Shown: positions 23,742-33,119 of the stretch, in pieces
How positions within the stretch are numbered: position 1 is the first letter of the stretch
How the letters are laid out: each line of letters begins with the position of its first letter
Source of the DNA: Lachnospiraceae bacterium
GTDB lineage: Bacteria > Bacillota > Clostridia > Lachnospirales > Lachnospiraceae
Length of the DNA: 64,000 nucleotides
Direction: 5' to 3'
NCBI GenBank assembly: GCA_003979345.1
Contig: RYVZ01000015.1
Location: forward strand, 12,916-76,915
The notes under the pieces: model-generated
What the model saw: only the letters and a program-made list of their open reading frames with translations
What the model was told of the DNA's origin: nothing
The model's database searches: none
Program-made: the position numbers and the translations under genes

Positions 23742-25742
23742 CTATCCGGCGAATATTTCCTTGCCATACTTTTCCGCCTGCACTTTCCACATATCCGCGT
23801 ACGTCCCTCCGCGAGCGATCAGTTCCGTATGTGTGCCGCTCTCTGCGATCACCCCGTGTTCTAAAAGAAGGATCCTGTCGGCGTCCTTTGTCGTGGACAG
23901 ACGGTGGGAGATCAGAATGACCGCCTGACCGGACGCATGTTCAAGCATACTGCTGTTCAACCGGTATTCCGCGATCGGGTCAAGCGCGGAAGACGGCTCG
24001 TCCAAAATTGCGATACGCATATCCCTCAGGAACATTCTTGCGATCGCCGCTTTTTGGGACTCTCCGCCGGAAAGCATGATCCCGTTATCCGAAAACTCTC
24101 TGGTCAGCTCAGTCTCCAGTCCGTTTTCAAGCTTTGCTAATCTTTCACCAAAATCCGCCCGCTCAAGCGCCCTGCGGATGTCCGTTCGCTCTTCCTGCTC
24201 TACCACATCCATTTTCACATTTTCTGCAAGCGTGGCGCCGTAGATCTGAAAATCTTGAAAAATCGCGCCAAGCTTCCTACGGTACTCCCTGATATCCAGT
24301 TTTCGGATATCCACGCCTCCGTACGTGATACAGCCCTCAGTCACATCATAAAGACGCATGATCAATTTGATCAGTGTCGTCTTCCCTGCACCGTTTTCGC
24401 CGACTAGCGCAAGTTTTTCCCCTTTCCGCACCGTCATGCTGACGTCTTTTAGTACATATGCCTCGCTGTCTTTATACTTGAAGCTGACATGTTTTAGTTC
24501 AAGCGTACAATCTTCCGGCACTGCCACAGATCCCGCGCAGCCTTCAATGCCGATCTCGTAGTCCACAAAGCGGCGAAATTTCTCCGCATATTGTCCCACT
24601 CTCTGAAAATCCACAAGCGCATAATTTACACCGTCAAGACGGCTCTTGATATCATTCGTCGCATTTTTGAGCGATGCCACTTCCCCCAGACCAATCTTCT
24701 TTTTTACGACCGCAAGATACGCCAGATAGACCGGAACCGCATAGAACTGGCAGACTGTATAGACACAGATCCAGTTAATGAGCGTCGGAGGAATGATTTT
24801 CAGCGAATAGCGAAGCGCCATTTTCCGCTCCTCCGCAACCGCCTCGTCGTACTGTGCGATCAAAGCCTCCTCGATTCCGGACAATTTGATCTCTTTTGCA
24901 TATTCCGGCTGATAGAATACGCGTCTGGAGTAATCCGCCTTCCTGCCGATCTTTGCTTTTTCCAGTTCATACTGAAACTCCAGCTTCGTGATGATAAAGC
25001 GCGTAATGATGTTGATGAGAAACCCGATGGTCGGAAACAGCGCCACAACCGGATTGATCGTTACGATCATCGCCCCTGCGATCAGCATCGCGAGCATACA
25101 GGATGCTATGTTGGCAATACACATGACCGCTTTCGTGATCATTCCCTCCGACTGCGATGCAGCGACGACAAAATCATCATAGTACTCGGGTAAATCATAA
25201 CAGATCAGATCGATCCTGCCCGCTTTTTCCATCAGTTCCCGCTGAATCCCGCCGGAAACTTTCACCAGGCGGATATAAAACACATTTTCAAGAGTAATAT
25301 AAATCCCGAGCTGGACAACGCTGTAGATTACGAGCCAAATCACGAGAAGACGCACCAATGCCGCAACATCGGCGCCCTGTGTCAAAACTTGAATGATCTC
25401 TTTTAAGAGAAACGTGCTTAAGTATGCATTGGCGCCCGCACTCGCACACTGGGCCGCTATGTAGGAAAGTGCCATCTTTTTATCATGGGCATAGATATAC
25501 CGCATCACATACCATACATTGGAGATCAGACGCTTCATGCCCAGCTTTTCTTCCTGCTTCTTTTCTCTTTTTCGTGCTTTGCGTATGGCGGTTTTGCCGT
25601 TCTTCTGTTCTGTCGTTCCGCTCCCGGTTTTGCCGTCCTTCTGTTCTGTCGTTCCGCTCCCGGTTTTTCCGTTCCCTTGTTCTGCCTGCCCGTTCCCTGC
25701 TTTACCGCTCTTTCGTGTCTCTCTGCCGTTTTTTGCCCTCAT
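23742..25742 (-). CDS. ABC exporter half-transporter, subunit 2
   Basis: Fused membrane-ATPase half-transporter of 666 residues. After a charged N-terminal extension of about 75 residues containing a 12-residue tandem repeat come six membrane helices and a complete ATPase domain (Walker A GENGAGKTT, signature LSGGESQKAAIARMF, Walker B IAILDEPSSALDP, H-loop ISHRLS). Start and the upstream stop share ATGA, so it is coupled to subunit 1 and probably forms a heterodimer with it. It exports an unknown peptide, lipid or drug; no substrate gene is visible nearby. Confidence 0.9.
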   Translation of the reverse strand: MRAKNGRETRKSGKAGNGQAEQGNGKTGSGTTEQKDGKTGSGTTEQKNGKTAIRKARKREKKQEEKLGMKRLISNVWYVMRYIYAHDKKMALSYIAAQCASAGANAYLSTFLLKEIIQVLTQGADVAALVRLLVIWLVIYSVVQLGIYITLENVFYIRLVKVSGGIQRELMEKAGRIDLICYDLPEYYDDFVVAASQSEGMITKAVMCIANIASCMLAMLIAGAMIVTINPVVALFPTIGFLINIITRFIITKLEFQYELEKAKIGRKADYSRRVFYQPEYAKEIKLSGIEEALIAQYDEAVAEERKMALRYSLKIIPPTLINWICVYTVCQFYAVPVYLAYLAVVKKKIGLGEVASLKNATNDIKSRLDGVNYALVDFQRVGQYAEKFRRFVDYEIGIEGCAGSVAVPEDCTLELKHVSFKYKDSEAYVLKDVSMTVRKGEKLALVGENGAGKTTLIKLIMRLYDVTEGCITYGGVDIRKLDIREYRRKLGAIFQDFQIYGATLAENVKMDVVEQEERTDIRRALERADFGERLAKLENGLETELTREFSDNGIMLSGGESQKAAIARMFLRDMRIAILDEPSSALDPIAEYRLNSSMLEHASGQAVILISHRLSTTKDADRILLLEHGVIAESGTHTELIARGGTYADMWKVQAEKYGKEIFAG
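25602..25673 (-). repeat. 36-bp in-frame tandem repeat (two copies)
   Basis: Two adjacent 36-bp units differing at one or two positions encode GSGTTEQK[D/N]GKT twice in the N-terminal extension of the exporter subunit. Flanking sequence (GNGKT, GKTAIRK) looks like further diverged units. Confidence 0.8.
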
Positions 25743-27556
25743 GCCGTCACCTCCTCTGCCAGATAATTCTGCGCCTGCAGCTTCCACATTTCAGCATAGG
25801 TGCCGCCGCGCGCCAGCAATTCATCATGACTGCCCTGCTCGATAATCGTGCCGTTCTCAAATAAATAGATTCTGTCGGCGTCGCGCGTCGCAGAAAGTCT
25901 GTGGCTGATAAAGATAACGGTCTCGCCTTCAGAGGCATTCAGCATGTTCTGATACATGCGGTACTCCGCGATCGGGTCAAGCGCCGAGGACGGTTCGTCT
26001 AAGATCACAATATCGGGTTTTCTTGCAAATACACGGGCGATCGCAATCTTCTGCGCCTCGCCGCCTGAAAGTCCCATACCGTTTTCATCAAATTCCTTCG
26101 TGACCATCGTATCGATCCCGTTTTCAAGAGAATCCAGTTTCTCTCCAAACTGCGCTTTTCGCAGGGAATCCTCCACCAGCTTCCGCTCCTCTTCATTCCC
26201 CGGCTTTCTCATCAGGACATTGACGGAAAGAGGCAGCGCAAAGATCTGAAGATCCTGAAACACCGTGCCAAAACGCTCATGAAACGATTTCGGCTCATAA
26301 TCGTTGATATTTTCCCCGCTGATACGGATCTCCCCGTCCGTCGCTTCATACAGCCCCATCAGCAGCTTCACAAGCGTTGTCTTTCCGGCCCCGTTATGTC
26401 CGACAATTGCAATCTTTTCTCCCTTGCGGACCGTCATATTCACATCATGGAGCGTCGGCTTGTCCGCTCCCGCATAGGTAAATCCGACATTTGTAATCTC
26501 GATGTCGGAAAGCCGGCCTGCCTTAATGAGCTTATCGCTTTCCGACTTCGGCGTATAGGAAAGGAACTCTCTCAGATTTGTCACAAACATGCTTTCTTTC
26601 ACAAGACTGACAAGCTGATGCACTGCGTCGTCAGTTCTCCATGAAAGCGTCGTAAGCGCCGGGATCATCGCGATATAGGCAGCTGTCGGCACCCCGCCCT
26701 TATGAAGTACAAACGCAATATACAGATATGGCAGAATCGTTGAAAAGACTGAAAACAGCGTCCAGTTTAACACGTCTAAAACAACCAGTTTCCGGCGCAT
26801 TTCCTTTGTCCGCTCCTGCATCGAATCATATGCCTTTTCATGACGCTTCAGCAGCAGCTTTCCGATTGAAAACAGCCTAAGTTCGCCGGCATATTTTTTT
26901 TCATAGAACACGCGTTTTGCATAGCCCGCCGTGCGCCCGTCCCTCGTATTGGAGAAATCAAGCTGAAAGTTAAGATCTGCTCTTTTTTTCCCAAAAAGCA
27001 GTGAGACGATGACCATCGGAACAATAAAGATCAACAGCACGGGATCGACTCTTGCGACAATGAACGCAGCCGCGGCTACGGCTGCCAGATTCGACACAAA
27101 GTATACCGAACCGTACAGCACGCTGTTCCCCCGCCATTGGCACTCATTCAGCGCGCGCGTATATTTATCATAAAAATCAGGCTGTTCAAAACAGGGATAT
27201 TCCATGGAAACGGATTTATGAATTACGCGCTTATAGAAATCCTGATACATCTTTGGAAGAAACTGCTTTTCGCAGAGCTGGTGAAGCGCCGCGCTGATAT
27301 GAATGCAGACATGTCCGATGCACATTGCCCCGACGAACGAAGCCAGAACAGAAAACGGCGTATTATTTTCGATCGCCGTGTAAATCCATTCGGTCAGATA
27401 GACCGAAAAGAATGTCCAGAACACGTTCTCCGTTAATTCTTTGAGAAATGAAAAAATCACATATCCCCTGCTGCCATGCCAGAGAATGCCCAGCATATAC
27501 ATGACATTGGACAGCGCGGAATACGTTCGCTCCTGTTTATGTTCTTTTGTTTTCAA
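25739..27556 (-). CDS. ABC exporter half-transporter, subunit 1
   Basis: 605-residue half-transporter with six predicted membrane helices then an ATPase domain: Walker A GHNGAGKTT, Q-loop region GTVFQDLQIF, signature LSGGEAQKIAIARVF, Walker B IVILDEPSSALDP, H-loop ISHRLS. Both ATPase sites of the pair appear intact. Translation starts at TTG (27556) after AGGTGG. A 210-bp nested palindromic element lies about 60 nt upstream, in the likely leader. Confidence 0.9.
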   Translation of the reverse strand: MKTKEHKQERTYSALSNVMYMLGILWHGSRGYVIFSFLKELTENVFWTFFSVYLTEWIYTAIENNTPFSVLASFVGAMCIGHVCIHISAALHQLCEKQFLPKMYQDFYKRVIHKSVSMEYPCFEQPDFYDKYTRALNECQWRGNSVLYGSVYFVSNLAAVAAAAFIVARVDPVLLIFIVPMVIVSLLFGKKRADLNFQLDFSNTRDGRTAGYAKRVFYEKKYAGELRLFSIGKLLLKRHEKAYDSMQERTKEMRRKLVVLDVLNWTLFSVFSTILPYLYIAFVLHKGGVPTAAYIAMIPALTTLSWRTDDAVHQLVSLVKESMFVTNLREFLSYTPKSESDKLIKAGRLSDIEITNVGFTYAGADKPTLHDVNMTVRKGEKIAIVGHNGAGKTTLVKLLMGLYEATDGEIRISGENINDYEPKSFHERFGTVFQDLQIFALPLSVNVLMRKPGNEEERKLVEDSLRKAQFGEKLDSLENGIDTMVTKEFDENGMGLSGGEAQKIAIARVFARKPDIVILDEPSSALDPIAEYRMYQNMLNASEGETVIFISHRLSATRDADRIYLFENGTIIEQGSHDELLARGGTYAEMWKLQAQNYLAEEVTA

Positions 27557-27613
27557 CCTATACCACCTGCCAGTAAGTAATTTGCATGTTTCCTTTCAAG
27601 CTTTATCTCTTCA

Positions 27614-27823
27614 CAGGCATTTGCAAAACACCCTTTTATAACGTATATCATTGTGCAAAATATACAGATTCATAAGCAGGCGCTTCGATGCGGCCGGTAC
27701 TTACATGCCGTATTTTGGTATGTTATGTACCGTTGCCAGCAGAGAGCAACGAAAGCGTGCCTGCGTTGGATTGTATATTTTGCATAATCCAAACACTTTA
27801 TTTGGGTGTTTCGCAATTGCCTG
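27614..27823. repeat. 210-bp nested inverted-repeat element
   Basis: Outer arms of 20 bp (27614-27633 and 27804-27823, 18 of 20 pairs). Inside them are perfect 13-bp arms (27654-27666 / 27772-27784, TGCAAAATATACA), 6-bp arms GCAGGC / GCCTGC, an imperfect GCTTCG / CGAAAGC pair, and two hairpins (27696-27731, GGTAC/GTACC; 27731-27751, CGTTGC/GCAACG). It fills most of the gap between the GNAT gene and the ABC exporter. Similar TTTATCT words flank it. It could be a miniature inverted-repeat element or a structured leader RNA. Confidence 0.65.
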
Positions 27824-27919
27824 TTTTTATCTTTTTGACATAAGCATAACATAATGCTGTTTGAATGTCATGCGAATGCAGGCTTTTGTTTTCCATGACA
27901 CAAATATTCAGCCGCAGCA

Positions 27920-28717
27920 TCAGGCTCCATAACTTTCTTTCCGTTCTGCCGGTGCATTCATTTCGTCTACAAGTGAAGCCGGCTTTGCAGTCAGCTCTAC
28001 CCATGCCGGAAGAAAGCCGCTCTTTAGCGCATTTCTCATCGACCGGATATTCGACCATGCCGAACAATAAAACGGCACTCTGTCCCGCTCTATGATCTCA
28101 AGCGCCAGCCGGCTCGTGAGCGCTGATGCGATTCCGCGTCTCCGATACCCGGGCAGCACATCCACACCGATCTGCCACATGGAATCACAGTCGGCCGAGC
28201 ATCCCGCCAGTCCGACCAGCTTACCGTTATCATAAGCACCGACGCCGAGCACATCCAATGCCTTCCTGTCCTCGCATAGAGCGTTGCCCCACTCCGGCAG
28301 GTACAGCGTTGCAAAATCAGACTGTTTTAATACCCTCAGCTCAAAATCGCAGGAAAGCGCGCGCAGTCCCGCCATGTCAGGCAGATAATACTCCGCCATA
28401 AAACAGATCCGGTATCCTTTTTGCGCAAGCCGGCTGTCCAGCCAGTGCATGTTCGGCGTTTCAAAACAATGATAATACTCAAATCTGCCGATGTATGCCT
28501 CCACAAGTTCCCGAAATTCCTCTTTCACGGAAGCGACCAGATTATTCCCATAGGACACCAGATCACAGGCGATCGGCTCCTTGTAGTATTTTCTCGCGCC
28601 CGCGCCAAGTACATGCGGGACGATCTTATTTTTATCACAAAGAAAATCCGCTGCCTCACAATTGATGTCCGCCGCAGACTGCTCCATGGCGACCCGCCAG
28701 ATTTTATCATGATCCAT
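27920..28717 (-). CDS. GNAT-family N-acetyltransferase
   Basis: 265-residue protein with a GNAT acetyl-CoA fold in its C-terminal half: QIGVDVLPGYRRRGIASALT is the motif A pyrophosphate loop (R/Q-x-x-G-x-G/A type), followed by CSAWSNIRSMRNALKSGF, the motif B region. The N-terminal 120 residues are not recognised. Substrate unknown. Confidence 0.87.
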   Translation of the reverse strand: MDHDKIWRVAMEQSAADINCEAADFLCDKNKIVPHVLGAGARKYYKEPIACDLVSYGNNLVASVKEEFRELVEAYIGRFEYYHCFETPNMHWLDSRLAQKGYRICFMAEYYLPDMAGLRALSCDFELRVLKQSDFATLYLPEWGNALCEDRKALDVLGVGAYDNGKLVGLAGCSADCDSMWQIGVDVLPGYRRRGIASALTSRLALEIIERDRVPFYCSAWSNIRSMRNALKSGFLPAWVELTAKPASLVDEMNAPAERKESYGA

Positions 28718-28813
28718 TTACCCTTATCCTCCCCCTGCACGGGCACCCTTTAGGCGCCTGCCCGCTTTCCCTGCATTGCTCACTCTGTGGCTCATCCCTC
28801 CGCCTGGGCGCGC

Positions 28814-29677
28814 TTAAGACGCTGACTTGTCTTTTGCGCTCCCTCCGCGTCTTTTTAATAATAGCAGCAGCATAACAGTCACCAGCACCACCAATATGAC
28901 CAAAGCCACCGCTACAACGACCATATTGTCTCCGTTCTGCGGCTTGATACGCTCCGCCGTTCCGCCCTCGGGCATCTGTTGCTGTTCTGTCTCCGGATCC
29001 TGCAGCGCCATATCATCAGATTGATCTTTTTCCCCGATCTGCGGCGCTCCGTCCGGATACAGTGCGGCATGATCCGCCGTCGGCGCATCCAGACAGACCC
29101 AGACACTTCTAATGCCGTAATAGTAGCCGATCTTTCCCCATTGATGCCCGGTTGCGTCCGTATACAGTCCGTCATACTGAGGCATATACTCCGATCCGAA
29201 GCTCTGCAGATCCATGGTACTATATTGTTCTGAAGTCGGATATTTCCAAAAGTAGATCATTGCATTCTGATACTGCCCGTCTATCTCACCAGACTGTTCC
29301 GCGATCTGGCCGCCATAGTCCTCCTCAAAAGAAATGGAATCATAGACCACTTTCATATAATCCATCGGCATCCAACCGTTTTCTTCCTCTTCCGAAATGC
29401 CCCACAGAATGCCCCGCTCATCTTCATACGCAAAAGAAATCCACACTTTTCGTCCGTTTTCCCATGTCGCCGTTACTTTGTCCGACTCCGGACTCTCATA
29501 TACGATCACGACGCCGTCCGGTCCGTTCGCGGTATATTGTCGGTTTACATAATCACATTCCGATGAATGCTGCTCATAAAAAGAATTCTGCGGTTCCCAG
29601 ATCACATCCGCTCTCGCGGGAATGACACTGATTAAAAAGCAGAACATCATTCCCAAAAAAACATATCTTTTTTTCAT
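28814..29677 (-). CDS. secreted, C-terminally membrane-anchored protein
   Basis: 287 residues: a signal peptide (ending IPARA, before DVIWEP), an extracellular region of about 220 residues rich in Tyr, Trp and acidic residues, then one C-terminal membrane helix (VVVAVALVILVVLVTVMLLLLL) and a short basic tail. The repeated SH3-like look of residues 50-110 (VIVYESPESDKVTATWENG) is suggestive only. No function assigned. Convincing as a gene by its signal-anchor layout and ribosome binding site. Confidence 0.75.
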   Translation of the reverse strand: MKKRYVFLGMMFCFLISVIPARADVIWEPQNSFYEQHSSECDYVNRQYTANGPDGVVIVYESPESDKVTATWENGRKVWISFAYEDERGILWGISEEEENGWMPMDYMKVVYDSISFEEDYGGQIAEQSGEIDGQYQNAMIYFWKYPTSEQYSTMDLQSFGSEYMPQYDGLYTDATGHQWGKIGYYYGIRSVWVCLDAPTADHAALYPDGAPQIGEKDQSDDMALQDPETEQQQMPEGGTAERIKPQNGDNMVVVAVALVILVVLVTVMLLLLLKRRGGSAKDKSAS

Positions 29678-29789
29678 AGCTGCCTCCTGTTCTCGTTTTT
29701 ATGTCTTATCCAAAAACTTCCGCTTCTGATATTTATCTGATATTTAGGCCGTTCCGTCATTTGCAAAATTTTCATTCATGATACGACCG

Positions 29790-30173
29790 TCAAATGGTAA
29801 GCTCTATCAGGTTCCCCTCTATTCCCGCAATACAGCTTTCATAATATCCGTCCCCTGTCATTCTCGGACCGCTGACCACTTCATAGCCGTCAGACCGAAG
29901 GCGCTCCGTTAGAAGGTCAACCTGCTCCTTACTGCCTGTAGAAAATGCCAAGTGAATATATCCTGTCCTGAACCATTCCTTTTTCTGATCACTTATCTCC
30001 GGTCGCGTCATAAGTTCCAGTCTCGTCCCATCATCAAAGCGGATGAAATAAGAACGAAACTCCGATGTCCTGTTATAGTAACCGGTATTAGAATGTCCTC
30101 CAAAGTAAGTGACAAAGAGATCTCTTGCTTTTTCCAAATCACTGACATACATCGCGATATGCTCTATTTTCAT
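29790..30173 (-). CDS. VOC-superfamily (glyoxalase-like) protein
   Basis: 127 residues of the glyoxalase/bleomycin-resistance fold, with two beta-alpha-beta-beta-beta modules: MKIEHIAMYVSDLEKA...FGG and YIHLAFSTGSKEQVDLLTERL. Possible metal ligands are His5, Glu (RLELMTR), His (GYIHLAF) and Glu (NLIELTI). Substrate unknown. Confidence 0.87.
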   Translation of the reverse strand: MKIEHIAMYVSDLEKARDLFVTYFGGHSNTGYYNRTSEFRSYFIRFDDGTRLELMTRPEISDQKKEWFRTGYIHLAFSTGSKEQVDLLTERLRSDGYEVVSGPRMTGDGYYESCIAGIEGNLIELTI

Positions 30174-30186
30174 ACCTATACCCCTT

Positions 30187-30204
30187 TGTGCGCTTCAGCG
30201 CACA
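30187..30204. repeat. short TGTGCGC palindrome
   Basis: TGTGCGC TTCA GCGCACA. Similar ATGTGCG/CGCACAT hairpins occur at 33302-33317 and, diverged, 10492-10508, always intergenic. Confidence 0.4.
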
Positions 30205-30353
30205 TACCAATCAATATTTGAAAGTTTACTTTCAAACTTCTTTTCTCCTGTTCATGTCTCCGGTTTTATCCTCAGGTAAAACAACGATTAACATATTTCC
30301 CTCATCAAATTTGCGCAGTAAAACAGTATATTCTTAGCAGCTGTCTCCAGCTC

Positions 30354-30842
30354 TCAGGCATTTCTGAGCGCCAACAGACCGACTCCGCACAGCCACGAGC
30401 ATAGATTTGCGGTGACCGACAGCATCATCGGACGGCGGATGCCCCACCGGGAGTCCTTCGCAAAGCTGCCATACACATATGCCTCCACCGCCACGACCAC
30501 GACCTCCACGATCAGCTGCAACGGGAGTGTCTGCGGCATTCCCGCCGGCATTTCCATAACTATGCCTGTTGTCCCTGTCAGATAACGCCGTTCAAGCCAG
30601 CACGCTAATACGGCCGGCGGATTCGTCAGCACATTGACAAGGAATACCAACAGGAATCCCCGTTTTTCACACACCGCCGGCAGAAAAGCATGGATACGGC
30701 GCGCCGTCCCTGCTTGACAATGTTTACGTTCCTTCGATTCCAGCCGTACCCGAACCTTTGTAAGCAAAACCACTGCGGCAGGCTCAACAGCAATTGTCAA
30801 TATCAGGGATACAAAAAACATTTCCAACAGGTATGATCTCAC
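30354..30842 (-). CDS. small membrane protein of unknown function
   Basis: 162 residues with about four hydrophobic segments (MFFVSLILTIAVEPAAVVLL, FLLVFLVNVLTNPPAVLACWL, LIVEVVVVAVEAYVYGSF, SVTANLCSWLCGVGLLALR). No family recognised with confidence. It begins 27 nt after the MFS-like gene stop and is probably in the same operon. Confidence 0.65.
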   Translation of the reverse strand: MRSYLLEMFFVSLILTIAVEPAAVVLLTKVRVRLESKERKHCQAGTARRIHAFLPAVCEKRGFLLVFLVNVLTNPPAVLACWLERRYLTGTTGIVMEMPAGMPQTLPLQLIVEVVVVAVEAYVYGSFAKDSRWGIRRPMMLSVTANLCSWLCGVGLLALRNA

Positions 30843-30869
30843 CGCATCCTCCTTTTGGGACTGCCGCTC

Positions 30870-32075
30870 TCATCCGATGAACGGAGAACCTATCCCCTTT
30901 TCCACGCTGCACCGATACTTTCCAAGCCCTGCCGCCAAAATCAATAACGAAAGCAGACTGCCTGCGCTGCCGGTCACATTCCCCGCCAGACTGGGTTCTG
31001 CGTTTAGGAAAACCGGAAGAAATCCCAAAAACAGCGCAAATGTCAAAAAGCCGAATGCAAATCCTGCATGATCCGGAAGTGCGCAGATCATCCAGTACAG
31101 CGTGAGCGGCATCGTCATATTAAACAGGAACAGCGCTGCCAGTCCTACAGGCATAAAAGAAGAAAACAGATAGCAGACCGACGCTAACGCAAGCGAGACT
31201 GCCGCCGTCCATCCCGTTCCCTTCCATGCTGCCAGAAAGCCGCCTGCCGTTTTACCGCCCGCTATGGCAAGTACGGCTGACAGTCCCGCAAAAACTCCTT
31301 TTTTCCACGGAAATGTAACGGTCATGCCAATATAGGATCTTAAGATAACAACCAACAGACAGCTGACGCACAGAAACCAGATCCCGTTCCCTTTTGCATA
31401 GCATGACAGCCGCATTTCGTCCTCTTTATCTGCCGCTGATTCTGTTATCTGCTCCATAGCTGTTTGAGATACGCCGCAGGGATGTGCATGCCGCACCCGG
31501 ACATACCGCGCTGCAATGACCAGCAGCATAGCGGCACTCCCGCATAACAGACCCGCGCTCCTGCCTCCGGTTTTCGCGAGCAGCATTCCAAGATATAATC
31601 CCACAGCTCCCGGTGCCACAAAAATACCAAGCCGCATAAGCAGACGCTTTCGCTTTTTATCGCTGTTCCCTTTCCCGCTTTCTTTTATCCCGTTTTTTTC
31701 TATTATCCTGTCGTCGCAGATCATTCCCACACCGCCGCCCACATGAAACAATGCATTCCCAATCCCTAACAGGACCGGATGGGTCAAAGCCCCCGCAATC
31801 GTACACAAAACGCCGGCGATAGCCGTCAACAGATTCGGATCTCTTTTCTTTTTTTCGGACACGGCATGTTGTAACGCTGCTTCTGAGACCTGTTTTTCCA
31901 GTTTCACATTCAAAGCATCCAGTACGATGCCGAACGGCATCTGCAAAGCAAATGCACAGAAATTATAGAGAAGGATTGACAGATTCCCGTCCCTTCTCAA
32001 CATGTAGTCTCCAAACATCGCCGCAGCGCATACACCGTCCACAAAAAAATGTAACATAGAATAGAATGCTGTCAA
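30870..32075 (-). CDS. MFS-like membrane protein
   Basis: About 401 residues with ten to twelve hydrophobic segments. The opening (TAFYSMLHFFVDGVCAAAMFG) and LTHPVLLGIGNALFHVGGGVGM resemble major-facilitator proteins of the fosmidomycin-resistance type. Translation probably starts at TTG (32075) because AGGAGG lies 8 nt before it; the upstream ATG at 32096 overlaps that site. Substrate unknown. The next gene encodes a second small membrane protein that may be a partner. Confidence 0.7.
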   Translation of the reverse strand: MTAFYSMLHFFVDGVCAAAMFGDYMLRRDGNLSILLYNFCAFALQMPFGIVLDALNVKLEKQVSEAALQHAVSEKKKRDPNLLTAIAGVLCTIAGALTHPVLLGIGNALFHVGGGVGMICDDRIIEKNGIKESGKGNSDKKRKRLLMRLGIFVAPGAVGLYLGMLLAKTGGRSAGLLCGSAAMLLVIAARYVRVRHAHPCGVSQTAMEQITESAADKEDEMRLSCYAKGNGIWFLCVSCLLVVILRSYIGMTVTFPWKKGVFAGLSAVLAIAGGKTAGGFLAAWKGTGWTAAVSLALASVCYLFSSFMPVGLAALFLFNMTMPLTLYWMICALPDHAGFAFGFLTFALFLGFLPVFLNAEPSLAGNVTGSAGSLLSLLILAAGLGKYRCSVEKGIGSPFIG

Positions 32076-32120
32076 AGGTATTTCCCTCCTGATCATTAGA
32101 CGATCCCGGATATGATAAAG

Positions 32121-33119
32121 TCACAGATGAAATTCCTGAAACAGCCGCTTTCGAAATTCGGGATCTGACGCTGCACATTTCAATTCTTCCCCGCGGTGCT
32201 GTTCAAATAATCGTTCGATCAGTTTACAATAACGTTCGCTCTCTTCTTCTCTTCCTTCCTCTCTTCCTTCCTCTCTTCCTTCTTCTCTTCCTTCCTCTCT
32301 TCCTTCCTCCCGCAGTGACCGTTCATATTTTTTTACATCAAATTCCTCCAACAGCATCCCCAACACCTCCGCCCGGTATTTTTTCAAAAATCCTGCTAAG
32401 ATATCCCGCTCAATACATTCCGAAACAGCATCCTCGAGCGCCGCCTTCGGCTCCTGCCCTTCGGCAAGGCGCTTTCTTGTAATGTCCACAAACAGGGCAT
32501 ATTCCCGCAAAACCCTGCACCGGTCCAACAGCTCCTTGTTATGCCCGTAATTAATATTGAGCATTCGCACCTTAAGTTCGACGTCGGCTTCCACGCCCTG
32601 ATCCCTGCGCATAAAAGAATCCGAAAGACGCAGCGTTTCTTCGTCCGCCATCATCCGCTCCCCGTTATAGAACACAACACATTGAGGCATCGGCAGTATG
32701 ATTTGCTTCGTTCCATATATACTTTCCTGAGCCTGTTCAATCAATTTCTGATACTCTTTTGCCAAATAAATCAAGAACCGGACCGGCATATTCGGATTAT
32801 AGGTACTCTGATGTTCATACAGACTCAGCGTTCCTGCCAACACGAATGCAAGGTCATTTTTCATCACAATATAAACTGCGCTTTCAATCGTTACTACCTG
32901 TAGCTGTAAGGCGTCCTGGTAATCCGTCCCGTTCAGCGCATTGTATAACTGTAACAGCGCTTCCCTGTCTTTCTCAAATAAAAACCGGAAAAATCTGTCT
33001 TTCGCCTGACGATGAATCCCACGCCGATTCCTCCACATAAACCGGCTGTTTATGCCAAAGCGTTTGTTTTTGCGCTTTTCCGCCCGGTTCTGCCTGCTTC
33101 GTTTATCCTGTTTTTGCAT
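32121..33119 (-). CDS. Rpn-family (PD-(D/E)XK nuclease/transposase-like) protein
   Basis: 332 residues. After a basic N-terminus, DRFFRFLFEKDREALLQLYNALNGTDY and the later EHQSTYNPNMPVRFLIYLAKEYQ are hallmarks of the Rpn / PDDEXK_2 family, nucleases linked to recombination and lately to phage defence. The C-terminal 90 residues are helical, with about five tandem EEGR units. The start at 33119 has GGGAGGAG upstream. The Rpn active-site core looks intact but was not aligned residue by residue. Confidence 0.82.
   Translation of the reverse strand: MQKQDKRSRQNRAEKRKNKRFGINSRFMWRNRRGIHRQAKDRFFRFLFEKDREALLQLYNALNGTDYQDALQLQVVTIESAVYIVMKNDLAFVLAGTLSLYEHQSTYNPNMPVRFLIYLAKEYQKLIEQAQESIYGTKQIILPMPQCVVFYNGERMMADEETLRLSDSFMRRDQGVEADVELKVRMLNINYGHNKELLDRCRVLREYALFVDITRKRLAEGQEPKAALEDAVSECIERDILAGFLKKYRAEVLGMLLEEFDVKKYERSLREEGREEGREEGREEGREEGREEESERYCKLIERLFEQHRGEELKCAASDPEFRKRLFQEFHL
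32243..32310 (-). repeat. 12-bp microsatellite (EEGR codons)
   Basis: Perfect to near-perfect tandem copies of a 12-bp unit (TTCCTCTCTTCC on the plus strand) encode the EEGR repeat of the Rpn-like protein. In-frame slippage would change the copy number without breaking the gene. Confidence 0.85.

Noticed and set aside
27651..27854. Small open frames in the palindromic element, possible peptide substrate of the ABC exporter
   Set aside because: No ribosome binding site, no leader peptide pattern, and the sequence is better explained by its inverted repeats.
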